The notes under the pieces: generated by a model
Databases searched by the model: none
Seen by the model: only the letters and a program-made list of their open reading frames with translations
What the model was told of the DNA's origin: nothing
Position numbers and translations under genes: made by a program
In this document: positions 1-6,460 of the stretch, piece after piece
Numbering within the stretch: the first letter of the stretch is position 1
Layout of the letters: the number at the start of each line of letters is the position of its first letter
NCBI GenBank assembly: GCA_944388825.1
Contig: CALXKG010000230.1
Location: forward strand, 1-31,244
Length of the DNA stretch: 31,244 nt
Origin: an uncultured Clostridia bacterium
Lineage (GTDB): Bacteria; Bacillota; Clostridia; Oscillospirales; Ruminococcaceae
Direction: 5' to 3'

Positions 1-2
1 GC

Positions 3-155
3 CTTATCCCGTTTATCCTGATGGCCTGCGGGGTCATCGGGGTGCGGGTGCCGGCGTTTATCTGCACGCTGCTGGCGTTTCTGGTGATCGCGGCGCTGAT
101 CGTCTTCCGGACGCGGGCGTTTTTCGCTGAGCTGTCGAGAAGGATGCATATTTGA
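3..155 (+). CDS. C-terminal fragment of an integral membrane protein
   Basis: The reading frame is open from the window edge to a TGA at 153-155 and gives about 50 residues. They form one or two long hydrophobic segments (LIPFILMACGVIGV and CTLLAFLVIAALIVF) followed by a short basic tail ending in RRMHI. This looks like the last transmembrane helices and cytoplasmic tail of a polytopic protein. The family cannot be named from so little. Its transcript would run into the repeat at 184-429 and stop at the hairpin at 430-464. The frame is real by composition and because a terminator follows it, but no start is visible. Confidence 0.6.
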   Translation, partial: LIPFILMACGVIGVRVPAFICTLLAFLVIAALIVFRTRAFFAELSRRMHI

Positions 156-183
156 CGGGAGGCCTCCTGCAAAGGGGCCGCGT

Positions 184-429
184 CAGGCTGTCGAAAAACT
201 GATGGACAAAACACAAAATTGGCGCTGGCGTGAAAATCACGAAGAAACGGGCGACGATCAGAAGTTTAGGGTCCAGCCCTTTTTAAAGGGCTGGCAGGAG
301 TGGAGAGGGCAGAGCCCTTTCCCAGGCGCTCAGTTTCCGTACTTCCGAAATTGACCACAGTTTTGCTACTGATAACGAAGTGTGCGCAGCACCCAAAAAA
401 TGCGCAAAAATAAATTTATCGACAAGCTG
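184..429 (+). repeat. MITE-like intergenic element, copy 1
   Basis: A 246-bp non-coding unit that recurs at 2783-3029 (inverted) and 6215-6460. Its left end reads CAGGCTGTCGAAAAAC. Its right end, read inward on the opposite strand, is CAGCTTGTCGATAAAT, so the ends form an imperfect terminal inverted repeat. Inside are a palindrome around CCAGCCCTTTTTAAAGGGCT and the inverted pair AGGGCAGAGCCCT. No transposase is encoded. Short frames inside (such as one beginning MERAEPFPRR in other copies) look incidental. Confidence 0.85.
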
Positions 430-464
430 ACTCCGCCGGTGTTTTCCATCGGCGGAGTTTTTTT
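430..464 (+). terminator. Rho-independent terminator abutting repeat copy 1
   Basis: A 9-bp perfect stem (ACTCCGCCG, 430-438, with CGGCGGAGT, 450-458) and an 11-nt loop are followed by a run of seven T. It directly follows the last base of the repeat and should end the transcript of the membrane protein upstream. Confidence 0.85.
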
Positions 465-482
465 GCTTTTAAAAGCATTTAT

Positions 483-1433
483 TTAATAGAAAGTCGCGAC
501 CTCCTGCTCCGGGGCGGCGGCGGGCGCATATTCCAGCGCGGTCAGCACCGGCCCGACCCCCTGGTAGAGCGGGTGGTTTTTGACTGTGACCCTGGCGGTG
601 ACGGTGAGCCAGTCCTTGTGTTTGATCCGGTTGTCCTTCGGGACCTGGCAGAGCAGGCTCATATACTGGATATCCGCCTCGCAGCAGGTCATGACGAACC
701 GCCCGACCGCGATCATCCCTTTCGGGAACCGCTTGTCCAGCGCGGCCATCCCTTTGAATTTGACCGTCTTGCCGTCGTACTTTTTCGGCTCTTCCGAGAT
801 ATCCCGGTACCAGAGGGCGAAATCCCGGTCCTCGATCGTGATGACCGGCGCGTCGATATCAAAGGGGAGCGGGTCCTCGATGTCGTCGTATTCGACGCTG
901 CCGTCCGGGTGTTCGTAGGCGATGTCGCACCGGCGGGAGACCCCGCGGACCACCCGGTGGAAGGCGTCCTTGTCGATGCCGGCGCCCGCCCGGTTGAAGA
1001 CGACGATCTCGCAGGAATTGAGCTTGTCCACCACCAGCTGCCGCATATTCTGGTTGTAGGAAAGGAAGGTATTGGCGTCGCAGAGCATAAATTCCTGGTA
1101 GATGATCCAGTTGTCCGGCATCCGGTTGTACAGCTGCTGGAGCATCCACATCCCGTTGTACTCCAGCACGACCCGGTCGGCCTTATGCTTTTTGACCAGG
1201 CTGGTCAGGTAGACCTCGTTTAACTGGGAAATATCCTCCAGCAGCTCCATGAAGACATTTTGGGGGTCGGCGAAACGGGAGGGGTCGAACTCTTCCTCCC
1301 CTTCCTCACAGACGAGCAGCAGGGTGCGGTCCCCTTCATTGAAGCGGGGGTCTTCCAGCGTTTCCTGGATAAATTTGGTCTTGCCGCCCTCCAGAAAGCC
1401 GGTGAACAGATATACAGGTATTTCTTTCGGCAT
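483..1433 (-). CDS. CobW/COG0523-type P-loop GTPase with C-terminal DUF1980-like domain
   Basis: A 316-aa protein. The Walker A motif GFLEGGKT (residues 12-19) lies in a CobW-like N-terminal domain, with Glu-Gly in place of the usual Gly-Ala of GFLGAGKT. The C-terminal third (roughly 195-310) contains GRFVMTCCEADIQYM and a following beta-rich stretch resembling the TIGR03943/DUF1980 (YcgQ-type) domain, where a Cys-Cys pair is a plausible metal ligand. The start is ATG with AAGGAG six bases upstream, nine bases after the stop of the preceding COG0523 gene, so the two form an operon. COG0523 proteins are GTP-dependent metal chaperones or insertases, often for zinc. A role in metal delivery together with its neighbour is inference. 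The CxCC motif of classical members is not evident. Confidence 0.8.
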   Translation of the reverse strand: MPKEIPVYLFTGFLEGGKTKFIQETLEDPRFNEGDRTLLLVCEEGEEEFDPSRFADPQNVFMELLEDISQLNEVYLTSLVKKHKADRVVLEYNGMWMLQQLYNRMPDNWIIYQEFMLCDANTFLSYNQNMRQLVVDKLNSCEIVVFNRAGAGIDKDAFHRVVRGVSRRCDIAYEHPDGSVEYDDIEDPLPFDIDAPVITIEDRDFALWYRDISEEPKKYDGKTVKFKGMAALDKRFPKGMIAVGRFVMTCCEADIQYMSLLCQVPKDNRIKHKDWLTVTARVTVKNHPLYQGVGPVLTALEYAPAAAPEQEVATFY

Positions 1434-1442
1434 AATAACTCC

Positions 1443-2585
1443 TTATTCGACGCCAAAGAGGGCTGCGATGGCCGCTTCGTCGATTTTCGCGCCGATGACG
1501 CACAGCCGCCCGGTCAGACCGGCGCTGCCGGAACGGATATCGGGGCAGCCGGGGACATAGTCAAAGTGGATCCAGCTGCCGTCCTCCGCCTGGACAATGC
1601 CCTTGGCCCGGAGGATCTGCCCGTATCTGGCCTCGTCCTGGAGGGCGGACAGGGCGGAAGCGATGGACTCTCTGGTGAACTTGCGGGTCGTCTCCCGGCC
1701 GAAACTGGTGAAAACCTCGTCGGCGTGGTGGTGATGGTGGTCGTGGTCGTGGCAGCAGCAGTGCTCATGCCCATCGTGGTCATGGTGATGCTCGTGTTCG
1801 TCATGGTCGTGATGGTGCTCATGCCCGTCATGTTCGCCATGCTCGTGATGGTGTTCATGTTCGTCATGGTCATGCTCATGTTCATGCTCGTGGCAGCAGC
1901 ACGCGCCGTCTTCGTGGTGATGGTGGTGGTGCTCCTGCGCCTCTTCGGCAGCCGTTTCGGCGGCGAGGGCGGCCAGCTCCGCCTCCAGCGTGCTCTTCTG
2001 CGCTATCGCTTCGAGGATCTGCGCGCCGGAGAGCTGGTCCCACGGGGTGGTGATCAGGGTGGCCTTGTCGTTGTGCTGCCGGATCAGCTGGACGGCGGCC
2101 TGGAGCTTTTTCTCGTCCATCCCCTGGGTGCGGGAGAGGATGATGGTGGAGGCGTGCTCGATCTGGTTTAAATAGAACTCGCCGAAGTTTTTCATATACA
2201 TCTTCACTTTGGTCGCGTCGGCGACGGTGGTGAAGCCGCCCAGCACCGCGCCGGCGGTATCGGCCGACTGGACCGCACGGATGACGTCGGACAGCTTGCC
2301 GACGCCGGAGGGCTCGATCAGGATGCGGTCGGGGTGGTAGGCTTCGATGACCTGATGGAGGGCTTTGGCAAAGTCGCCCACCAGCGAACAGCAGATGCAT
2401 CCGGAGTTCATTTCATTGATCCGGATGCCGGCGTCCTGCAAAAAACCGCCGTCGATGCCGATCTCGCCGAATTCGTTTTCGATCAGCACCAGCTGCTGCC
2501 CCTGGTAGCCGTCGGCGATCAGCTTTTTGATGAGAGTCGTCTTGCCCGCCCCGAGAAAGCCGGAGAAAATGTCTATCGTGGTCAT
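1443..2585 (-). CDS. COG0523/CobW-family GTPase with His-rich metal-binding loop
   Basis: 380 aa from the chosen ATG at 2585, which has GGAAG about 11 bases upstream; an in-frame ATG at 2630 would add 15 residues before the P-loop and lacks a good ribosome site. The P-loop GFLGAGKTT (9-17), the switch region ENEFGEIGID (36-45) and the family hallmark GCICC (62-66) are intact. Residues about 217-290 are an extreme His/Asp/Glu-rich loop with two CCC clusters. A CobW C-terminal domain follows (from about 290, FTSFGRETTRKF onward). Members of this family are GTP-driven zinc or other metal chaperones, and His-rich loops bind and store the metal. It is first in a two-gene operon behind a consensus promoter at 2661-2689. 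The metal is not determined by sequence; zinc is the default expectation. Confidence 0.92.
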   Translation of the reverse strand: MTTIDIFSGFLGAGKTTLIKKLIADGYQGQQLVLIENEFGEIGIDGGFLQDAGIRINEMNSGCICCSLVGDFAKALHQVIEAYHPDRILIEPSGVGKLSDVIRAVQSADTAGAVLGGFTTVADATKVKMYMKNFGEFYLNQIEHASTIILSRTQGMDEKKLQAAVQLIRQHNDKATLITTPWDQLSGAQILEAIAQKSTLEAELAALAAETAAEEAQEHHHHHHEDGACCCHEHEHEHDHDEHEHHHEHGEHDGHEHHHDHDEHEHHHDHDGHEHCCCHDHDHHHHHADEVFTSFGRETTRKFTRESIASALSALQDEARYGQILRAKGIVQAEDGSWIHFDYVPGCPDIRSGSAGLTGRLCVIGAKIDEAAIAALFGVE

Positions 2586-2660
2586 AAAGTGAAACAACTT
2601 CCTTTCTATAGGCAGTAAAACCGTGACCAAATGAAAAGGGCTTTAAATCCCGTATTCCTT

Positions 2661-2689
2661 ATTATACCCCGTTTTTCCAGTAATTGCAA
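2661..2689 (-). promoter_or_regulatory. Sigma-A promoter of the CobW operon
   Basis: Reading leftward, TTGCAA (2684-2689), a 17-bp spacer and TATAAT (2661-2666) stand about 75 bp upstream of the COG0523 start. No clear Zur-type palindrome was seen beside it. Confidence 0.8.
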
Positions 2690-2752
2690 GGGCTTGCATA
2701 GATTTTTGGCAGTCAGGCAGGGAGACTGCCAGAAAAAGCCGGGGCAGCGGAA

Positions 2753-2782
2753 AACCGGCCGGGGACATCGCCCCGGCCGGTT
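2753..2782 (-). terminator. GC-rich hairpin abutting repeat copy 2
   Basis: A perfect 12-bp stem (AACCGGCCGGGG, 2753-2764, with its complement 2771-2782) encloses a 6-nt loop. It touches the outer end of repeat copy 2 directly. On the minus strand it is followed by TTTTCC, so it can terminate the leftward DUF1622 transcript after passage through the repeat. The T-run is short, so efficiency is uncertain. Confidence 0.65.
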
Positions 2783-3029
2783 CAGCTTGTCGATAAATTT
2801 GTTTTTTCGCATTTTTTGGGTGCTGCGCACACTTCGTTATCAGTGGCAAAACTGTGGTCAACTTCGGAAGTACGGAAACGGAGCGCCTGGGAAAGGGCTC
2901 TGCCCTCTCCACTCCTGCCAGCCCTTTAAAAAGGGCTGGACCCTAAACTTCTGATCGCCGCCCGTTTCTTCGTGATTTCCACGCCAGCGCCGAATTTTGC
3001 GCCCTGACCATTGGTTTTTCGACAGCCTG
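2783..3029 (-). repeat. MITE-like intergenic element, copy 2 (inverted)
   Basis: A 247-bp inverted copy of the element at 184-429, with intact ends (CAGCTTGTCGATAAAT at 2783; CAGGCTGTCGAAAAAC read leftward from 3029). It lies between the stop of the DUF1622 gene and the hairpin at 2753-2782, the same arrangement relative to the local gene as copy 1. The stretch 2586-3038 holds no gene, only this element, the hairpin, another 7-bp hairpin (2708-2730) and the CobW promoter. Confidence 0.85.
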
Positions 3030-3038
3030 TATCATAGG

Positions 3039-3407
3039 TCATCTATCTTCGCTTTTACCCGGCTGGACCGCCTTTTCCTCCGCGTCGGCCTCTTCATTTT
3101 TGATCTCCCAGTGGATCAGGAAGGTGAGGGCCGCCCGCAGCAGGATGATCGCCCCGACCATCAGGATCTCGGAAAACTCCCGCACGACGACGGTGCGCAG
3201 GATCTCGCCGCCCAGCTTGAATTCCAGCGCCATCGCCATCCCCTTGGCGAGCTTGAGCCGGGTCAGCGGGTCGCGGCGGGCCAGCCCGATCACCCCCTGC
3301 ACCCCGGCAAGGATAATGGTAATAATGCCGACTATTTCAAAGAGTATGATCGCATACTCAGACAGCCAGCGCACTATATTTTCCAGAAAAGTAAAGAGGT
3401 TTTCCAT
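3039..3407 (-). CDS. DUF1622 family membrane protein
   Basis: 122 aa. A hydrophobic helix (about 17-40, IILFEIVGIITIILAGVQGVIG) is followed by an amphipathic linker with KGMAMALEFKLGGEILRT, then a second membrane helix (about 78-100, FSEILMVGAIILLRAALTFL) and a charged tail. The length and the motif GGEILRTVVVREFSE match the DUF1622 family of small bacterial membrane proteins of unknown function. GGGAGG precedes the ATG at a suitable distance. It is monocistronic, with its own promoter at 3447-3475 and a downstream exit through repeat copy 2. Function is unknown. Confidence 0.8.
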   Translation of the reverse strand: MENLFTFLENIVRWLSEYAIILFEIVGIITIILAGVQGVIGLARRDPLTRLKLAKGMAMALEFKLGGEILRTVVVREFSEILMVGAIILLRAALTFLIHWEIKNEEADAEEKAVQPGKSEDR

Positions 3408-3446
3408 TTTGCTGCCTCCCGGCGGCGTACAGCCGTTGATGAGGCC

Positions 3447-3475
3447 ATTATACCATATTTCCGGCCGCCGCGCAA
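3447..3475 (-). promoter_or_regulatory. Extended -10 promoter of the DUF1622 gene
   Basis: Leftward TTGCGC (3470-3475), 17-bp spacer, then TGG-TATAAT with the -10 at 3447-3452. The extended -10 TGN compensates for a weak -35. Confidence 0.65.
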
Positions 3476-3479
3476 GGGG

Positions 3480-3893
3480 TCACAGCACCATTACCAGCGT
3501 CCCGCCGGCAATCAGCAGCCCACCGATAATGGATTTGATAGACGCGGTTTCCTTCAGGAAAATAAAGGCAAAGATGAGTGTAAAGACAATACTTAATTTA
3601 TCAACCGGCGCAACTTTTGCGACATCCCCGATGGCGAGCGCCCGGTAATAGCACAGCCAGGACGCGCCGGTCGCCAGCCCGGAGAGCGCCAGGAACACCC
3701 AGCTTTTGACGCTGATCGCGCCGATACCGCCCTGTACGCCTGTCAGGAACACCATGCCCCAGGCCATCGCCAGCACGACGGCCGTCCGGATGGCTGTCGC
3801 GAGGGTGGAATCGACCCCGTCGATGCCGGCTTTGGCGAGGATCGAGGTCAGGGCGGCGAATACGGCCGATAAAAACGCATAGGTAAACCACAT
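3480..3893 (-). CDS. EamA family (DMT superfamily) half-size transporter
   Basis: 137 aa from ATG 3893, chosen because GGAAGG lies seven bases upstream. Two upstream in-frame ATGs (3911, 3920) have no clear ribosome site. There are about five hydrophobic helices, starting MWFTYAFLSAVFAALTSILA, with a central SWLCYYRALAIGDVAKVAPV loop and a final IIGGLLIAGGTLVMVL helix. This is a single EamA domain, so it should act as a dimer, unlike the usual ten-helix tandem EamA proteins. It is a metabolite or drug exporter/importer of unknown substrate. It lies 30 bp downstream of a MarR gene and is probably cotranscribed with and controlled by it. Confidence 0.88.
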   Translation of the reverse strand: MWFTYAFLSAVFAALTSILAKAGIDGVDSTLATAIRTAVVLAMAWGMVFLTGVQGGIGAISVKSWVFLALSGLATGASWLCYYRALAIGDVAKVAPVDKLSIVFTLIFAFIFLKETASIKSIIGGLLIAGGTLVMVL

Positions 3894-3923
3894 ATTCTTT
3901 CCTTCCTTCATGTTTTTCATGGT

Positions 3924-4403
3924 TTAATCATCCCTTTCCGTATGGCCGGGCAGCTGGTCCAGCAGTTCCGCCGGGCCGCCCGCCTTCCGCGCCTCTTTCG
4001 ACCGGCGGTAGAGGATATCCAGGATCCGGATAAATTCGCTTAGATCCCGTTCAGATAATATCTCTGTCAGCCAGCTGTAATATGACACTTCCAAAGAAGC
4101 GCGGCTGTCCTTTAAAGAATCCGCCGCCGGGGTCGGGTAATAGAGGCGGCGTCTGGTGTCCGCCGGGTCGGTCTTTTTGACGATCAGCCCCTTCTGCTCG
4201 AGGTTCCGGACCAGGTGGGCGGCAGCGGTCTTTTCCAGGGACAGCTGTTCGCACAGTTCCGCCGGCCGGATGCCGGGGTGTTTGCGGATCGCGTGCAGCG
4301 CCTCATATTCGCCGGGCCCCAGCCCCTTGTCCCGGGCGAGGGACTGGGCGAAATGGGCGGCGTTGCGGGCGATTTTGGTGATCTGGCGTCTGGTCGGGTC
4401 CAT
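3924..4403 (-). CDS. MarR family transcriptional regulator
   Basis: 159 aa. The winged helix spans about 30-100: GEYEALHAIRKHPG, then the helix-turn-helix RPAELCEQLSLEKTAAAHLV, then the wing KTDPADTRRRLYYPTPA. The basic, Asp-Thr-Arg-Arg wing is typical of MarR proteins. The C-terminal helices (110-145) form the dimer interface. AGGAGG precedes the ATG. It is the first gene of an operon with the EamA transporter, the common regulator-plus-transporter pairing in which a ligand relieves repression of an exporter. A TTGA-N4-TCAA dyad between its promoter and start is a likely autoregulatory operator. Confidence 0.9.
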   Translation of the reverse strand: MDPTRRQITKIARNAAHFAQSLARDKGLGPGEYEALHAIRKHPGIRPAELCEQLSLEKTAAAHLVRNLEQKGLIVKKTDPADTRRRLYYPTPAADSLKDSRASLEVSYYSWLTEILSERDLSEFIRILDILYRRSKEARKAGGPAELLDQLPGHTERDD

Positions 4404-4424
4404 AGCGTCCTCCTGTTTATTTTA

Positions 4425-4436
4425 TTGAATCCTCAA
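4425..4436 (-). promoter_or_regulatory. Candidate MarR operator
   Basis: The inverted repeat TTGAATCCTCAA lies just downstream of the -10 of the MarR promoter. TTGA/TCAA dyads are common MarR half-sites. A protein bound here would block initiation, giving autorepression. Confidence 0.5.
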
Positions 4437-4444
4437 CTATATTC

Positions 4445-4473
4445 AGTATAGGCTGTTTGTGGCTTCTTGTCAA
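4445..4473 (-). promoter_or_regulatory. Sigma-A promoter of the MarR-EamA operon
   Basis: Leftward TTGACA (4468-4473), 17-bp spacer, TATACT (4445-4450), about 45 bp from the MarR start. Confidence 0.85.
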
Positions 4474-4681
4474 GAGGAAAGGTAAAAAATTTATCCGGTA
4501 TGTAAACGGGTAATAAAACTGCCTGCGCCTGGTGATTCGCGGTTTTGCAAACGGTGCGGAAAAAGCGGTTTTTGCCCGTTTTGCGCGGGAAAACAGGCCG
4601 GTTGCAGCGGAAACGGACGGGTTTTGGCGGGACGTATTTTGTAAATACAGTGTGAATAAAAGTTTTAGATGGGATTTTAGA

Positions 4682-4734
4682 GGGCGGGGAAGCCCGCGAA
4701 GGCCGATGGCGCCGGCCTTCGCGGGCTTCCGCCC
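4682..4734. other. Long perfect hairpin between divergent promoters
   Basis: Two 18-base arms, GGAAGCCCGCGAAGGCCG (4688-4705) and its exact complement (4713-4730), enclose a 7-nt loop. Four further outer pairs follow a two-base bulge. No T-run follows on either strand. It lies in a 494-bp gene-free stretch (4404-4897) between the MarR and PadR promoters, where no gene needs terminating. The rest of that stretch holds only a small dyad (4634-4648) and the two promoters. Confidence 0.7.
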
Positions 4735-4806
4735 ATTTTACGCCGGAATGGAGGCTGTTTATGTCCAAATTGTGTCCGGTAGCTGGGAAAAAATTTCCCA
4801 AACCCC

Positions 4807-4835
4807 TTGACATTTATATCGGCGGCCGATATAAT
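4807..4835 (+). promoter_or_regulatory. Consensus sigma-A promoter of the PadR operon
   Basis: TTGACA (4807-4812), exactly 17 bp, TATAAT (4830-4835). Both hexamers are perfect, so this operon is strongly expressed unless repressed. Confidence 0.9.
4816..4834 (+). promoter_or_regulatory. Probable PadR operator in the promoter spacer
   Basis: TATATCGGC and GCCGATATA form a 9-bp inverted repeat around one central base. It fills the spacer and overlaps the -10. A further half-site, GCCGATATA, follows at about 4849-4857. This fits steric repression by the PadR protein encoded downstream. Confidence 0.7.
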
Positions 4836-4897
4836 AAATATAACGGGAGCCGATATAACGGAACGGGATATACCGGCGGTCGAAAGGAGATGGGCAT

Positions 4898-5131
4898 ATG
4901 CTGAAGAAGAATCCGGAACTGCTCTACTATCTTGCGGCGCTCTGTTTTCTGCTGGCGGCGGTTTTCAACCTGTTCGGCGGGCAACTGTCTTCGGGGACGG
5001 TCATGCTGGCGGTTGGCGCGGCATTCCTGGCGGTGGGGCTTGGCGGACGGAAGAAGAAAAGGCAGGATAAGCCGGATGAAAACGGCCGTTCAGATGCGGA
5101 AACAGGCAATAACCGGAGAAAACCTGAATAA
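4898..5131 (+). CDS. Small two-helix membrane protein of the PadR operon
   Basis: 77 aa. Residues 8-26 (LLYYLAALCFLLAAVFNLF) and 31-48 (SGTVMLAVGAAFLAVGLG) are hydrophobic helices, followed by a strongly charged, hydrophilic tail (GRKKKRQDKPDEN onward). AAGGAG lies about ten bases before the ATG. It is first in an operon with PadR and DUF2812 genes under a tightly repressible promoter. No family is recognised. A role as membrane partner of the DUF2812 protein is inference from the operon. Confidence 0.75.
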   Translation: MLKKNPELLYYLAALCFLLAAVFNLFGGQLSSGTVMLAVGAAFLAVGLGGRKKKRQDKPDENGRSDAETGNNRRKPE

Positions 5132-5160
5132 TCAGTCCGTTTTGGAAGGGAGGGAATAGA

Positions 5161-5487
5161 ATGGAGACGGCTGCGTTGACCGAGGCGGTCTACTATATCC
5201 TGCTGTCGCTGCGGGAGCCGCTGCACGGCTACGGCATCATGCAGCGGGTGGAGCAGTTGAGCGGCGGGCGGGTCCGGCTGGCGGCCGGGACGCTGTACGG
5301 CGCGCTGTCTACCCTGCTGGAACGCGGGTGGATCGAGGCGATGCCGGAACCGCGCGGAAGCCGCAAAAAGGAGTACCGCCTGGCTCCGGCCGGGCGCCGG
5401 GCGGCGGAGGCGGAGCTGGCGCGGCTCCGGGAGCTGGTGCGGAATGGGACGGAGATCCTGGAAGGGGATGCTGGGAATGAAAAATAA
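5161..5487 (+). CDS. PadR family transcriptional regulator
   Basis: 108 aa, the usual size of the short PadR subfamily. The winged helix runs from about 8 to 85: AVYYILLSLREPLHGYGIMQ, then the SGGRVRLAAGTLYGALSTLLERG recognition region and the wing RGSRKKEYRLAPAGRRA, all strongly typical of PadR proteins. A short C-terminal helix serves dimerisation. The ribosome site is GGGAGG before the ATG. It overlaps the DUF2812 gene by 11 bases, so translation is coupled. It probably represses its own operon at the 4816-4834 dyad. The inducer is unknown. Confidence 0.93.
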   Translation: METAALTEAVYYILLSLREPLHGYGIMQRVEQLSGGRVRLAAGTLYGALSTLLERGWIEAMPEPRGSRKKEYRLAPAGRRAAEAELARLRELVRNGTEILEGDAGNEK

Positions 5488-6016
5488 TGTTATCAGAAAT
5501 CGTTTATTTTTCTTCTGGAATTATGACCGGGAAGAAGAGTGGCTGAACCGGATGTCGGAGGATGGGTATGAGCTGGAGGACGTCTTTCTCTGGCGGTACC
5601 GCTTCCGGCGGGGGAGTGGACAGAAGATGCGGTACAAGCTGGAATTCCTGTCCCATGACCCACGGGACGAAAAGGGGCGGGATTACCTGGATTTCCTCGC
5701 GGACGCCGGGATCGAGACGGTCTGCACTTTCGGGCGGTGGGCGTATCTCCGGCGGCCAGCCGGGGAAGGGGAGTTTGAACTATATTCCGATATCTCCTCT
5801 AAAATCGGCTACTTCAAGCGGCTTTTCTGCTTCCTGCTGCCGGTCGCGCTGGTCAACCTGGTGCTGGGGCTTATCAACATCCTGGCCTTTGCGGGCTGGG
5901 ACAACCGGCTGGCCGGCGGGCTGTGCCTCTTCGTCTTTCTGCTTTTCTGCTGGGGGATGCGGCGGACGGCCGGGGCGATCTGGCGGCTGAACAAAGAGAA
6001 GAAGATAAACGAATAG
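5477..6016 (+). CDS. DUF2812 domain membrane protein
   Basis: 179 aa from ATG 5477, which has GAAGGGG upstream and gives the family-typical N-terminus; an in-frame ATG at 5444 lies deep in the PadR gene. The N-terminal soluble part carries the DUF2812 signature (FFFWNYDREEEWLNRMSEDG, about 10-29, and YKLEFLSHD). Two membrane helices follow at about 118-140 and 146-164. DUF2812 proteins commonly pair with PadR regulators in Firmicutes; their function is not established, and a role in sensing or responding to membrane stress is only a suggestion. It overlaps the PadR stop. Confidence 0.88.
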   Translation: MKNNVIRNRLFFFWNYDREEEWLNRMSEDGYELEDVFLWRYRFRRGSGQKMRYKLEFLSHDPRDEKGRDYLDFLADAGIETVCTFGRWAYLRRPAGEGEFELYSDISSKIGYFKRLFCFLLPVALVNLVLGLINILAFAGWDNRLAGGLCLFVFLLFCWGMRRTAGAIWRLNKEKKINE

Positions 6017-6063
6017 GTTTCTGGAGCGTGTTTGCAATCCTCCTGCCACTGCCTCATTCTGCT

Positions 6064-6141
6064 GAAAAGAGGGGTCTACGGCGTTCGAAAGGCGTGAAAT
6101 GCCGACGTATTCCCGCGTCTTTCGTCCTTCCCCCTCTTTTC
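6064..6141 (+). other. Long-range stem in the 3' UTR of the PadR operon
   Basis: GAAAAGAGGGG (6064-6074) and CCCCTCTTTTC (6131-6141) are perfectly complementary over 11 bp and enclose 56 nt with smaller internal hairpins (for example GGC-N7-GCC). It may be a structured 3' UTR. No T-run follows directly. Confidence 0.45.
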
Positions 6142-6181
6142 CGCGCATGATTTAAGCATACAGGGGTTTTCAAATGCGCTT

Positions 6182-6215
6182 TATCCGCCCGGTGGGGAAT
6201 ACGCCGGGCGGATTT
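6182..6215 (+). terminator. Terminator hairpin, left duplicate flanking repeat copy 3
   Basis: ATCCGCCCGG pairs with CCGGGCGGAT around a short loop, followed by TTTAGTTT. It is the first terminator after the DUF2812 gene. It is identical at 33 of 34 positions to 6461-6494, on the other side of repeat copy 3. Confidence 0.75.
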
Positions 6216-6460
6216 AGTTTGCCGAAGAACCAGTGGACAGAACGCAAAATTGGCGCTGGCGCGGAAATCACGAAGAAACGGGCGGCGATCAGAAGTTTAG
6301 GGTCCAGCCCTTTTTAAAGGGCTGGCAGGAGTGGAGAGGGCAGAGCCCTTTCCCAGGCGCTTAGTTACCCTACTTCCGAAGCTGACCACGGCTTTGCCAC
6401 TTGAAACAAAGTGTGCGCAGCACCCAAAAAATGATCTGAAATGGATTTTTCGACAAGCTG
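6215..6460 (+). repeat. MITE-like intergenic element, copy 3
   Basis: A 246-bp copy with a good right end (TTTTTCGACAAGCTG, 6446-6460) and a diverged left end (TAGTTTGCCGAAGAAC). The interior is well conserved from about 6245 to 6430. It is flanked by 34-bp direct repeats, each containing a terminator hairpin. The gene-free stretch 6017-6672 contains this element, two hairpins, the 6064-6141 stem and the promoter of the next gene. Confidence 0.82.

Noticed and set aside
1260..2171. A 303-codon rightward frame rich in Val and Met opposite the CobW genes
   Set aside because: The Val/Met-rich stretch is the complement of the His codons of the metal-binding loop and looks like a membrane protein only by accident.
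2643..2912. Short frames starting MERAEPFPRR in repeat copies 2 and 3
   Set aside because: They are similar only because they lie in the repeat; there is no ribosome site, the frame runs into unrelated flanks, and copies differ after the element ends.
4433..4813. A 126-codon leftward frame upstream of the MarR gene
   Set aside because: It runs through the MarR promoter and the long hairpin, and has no recognisable domain.
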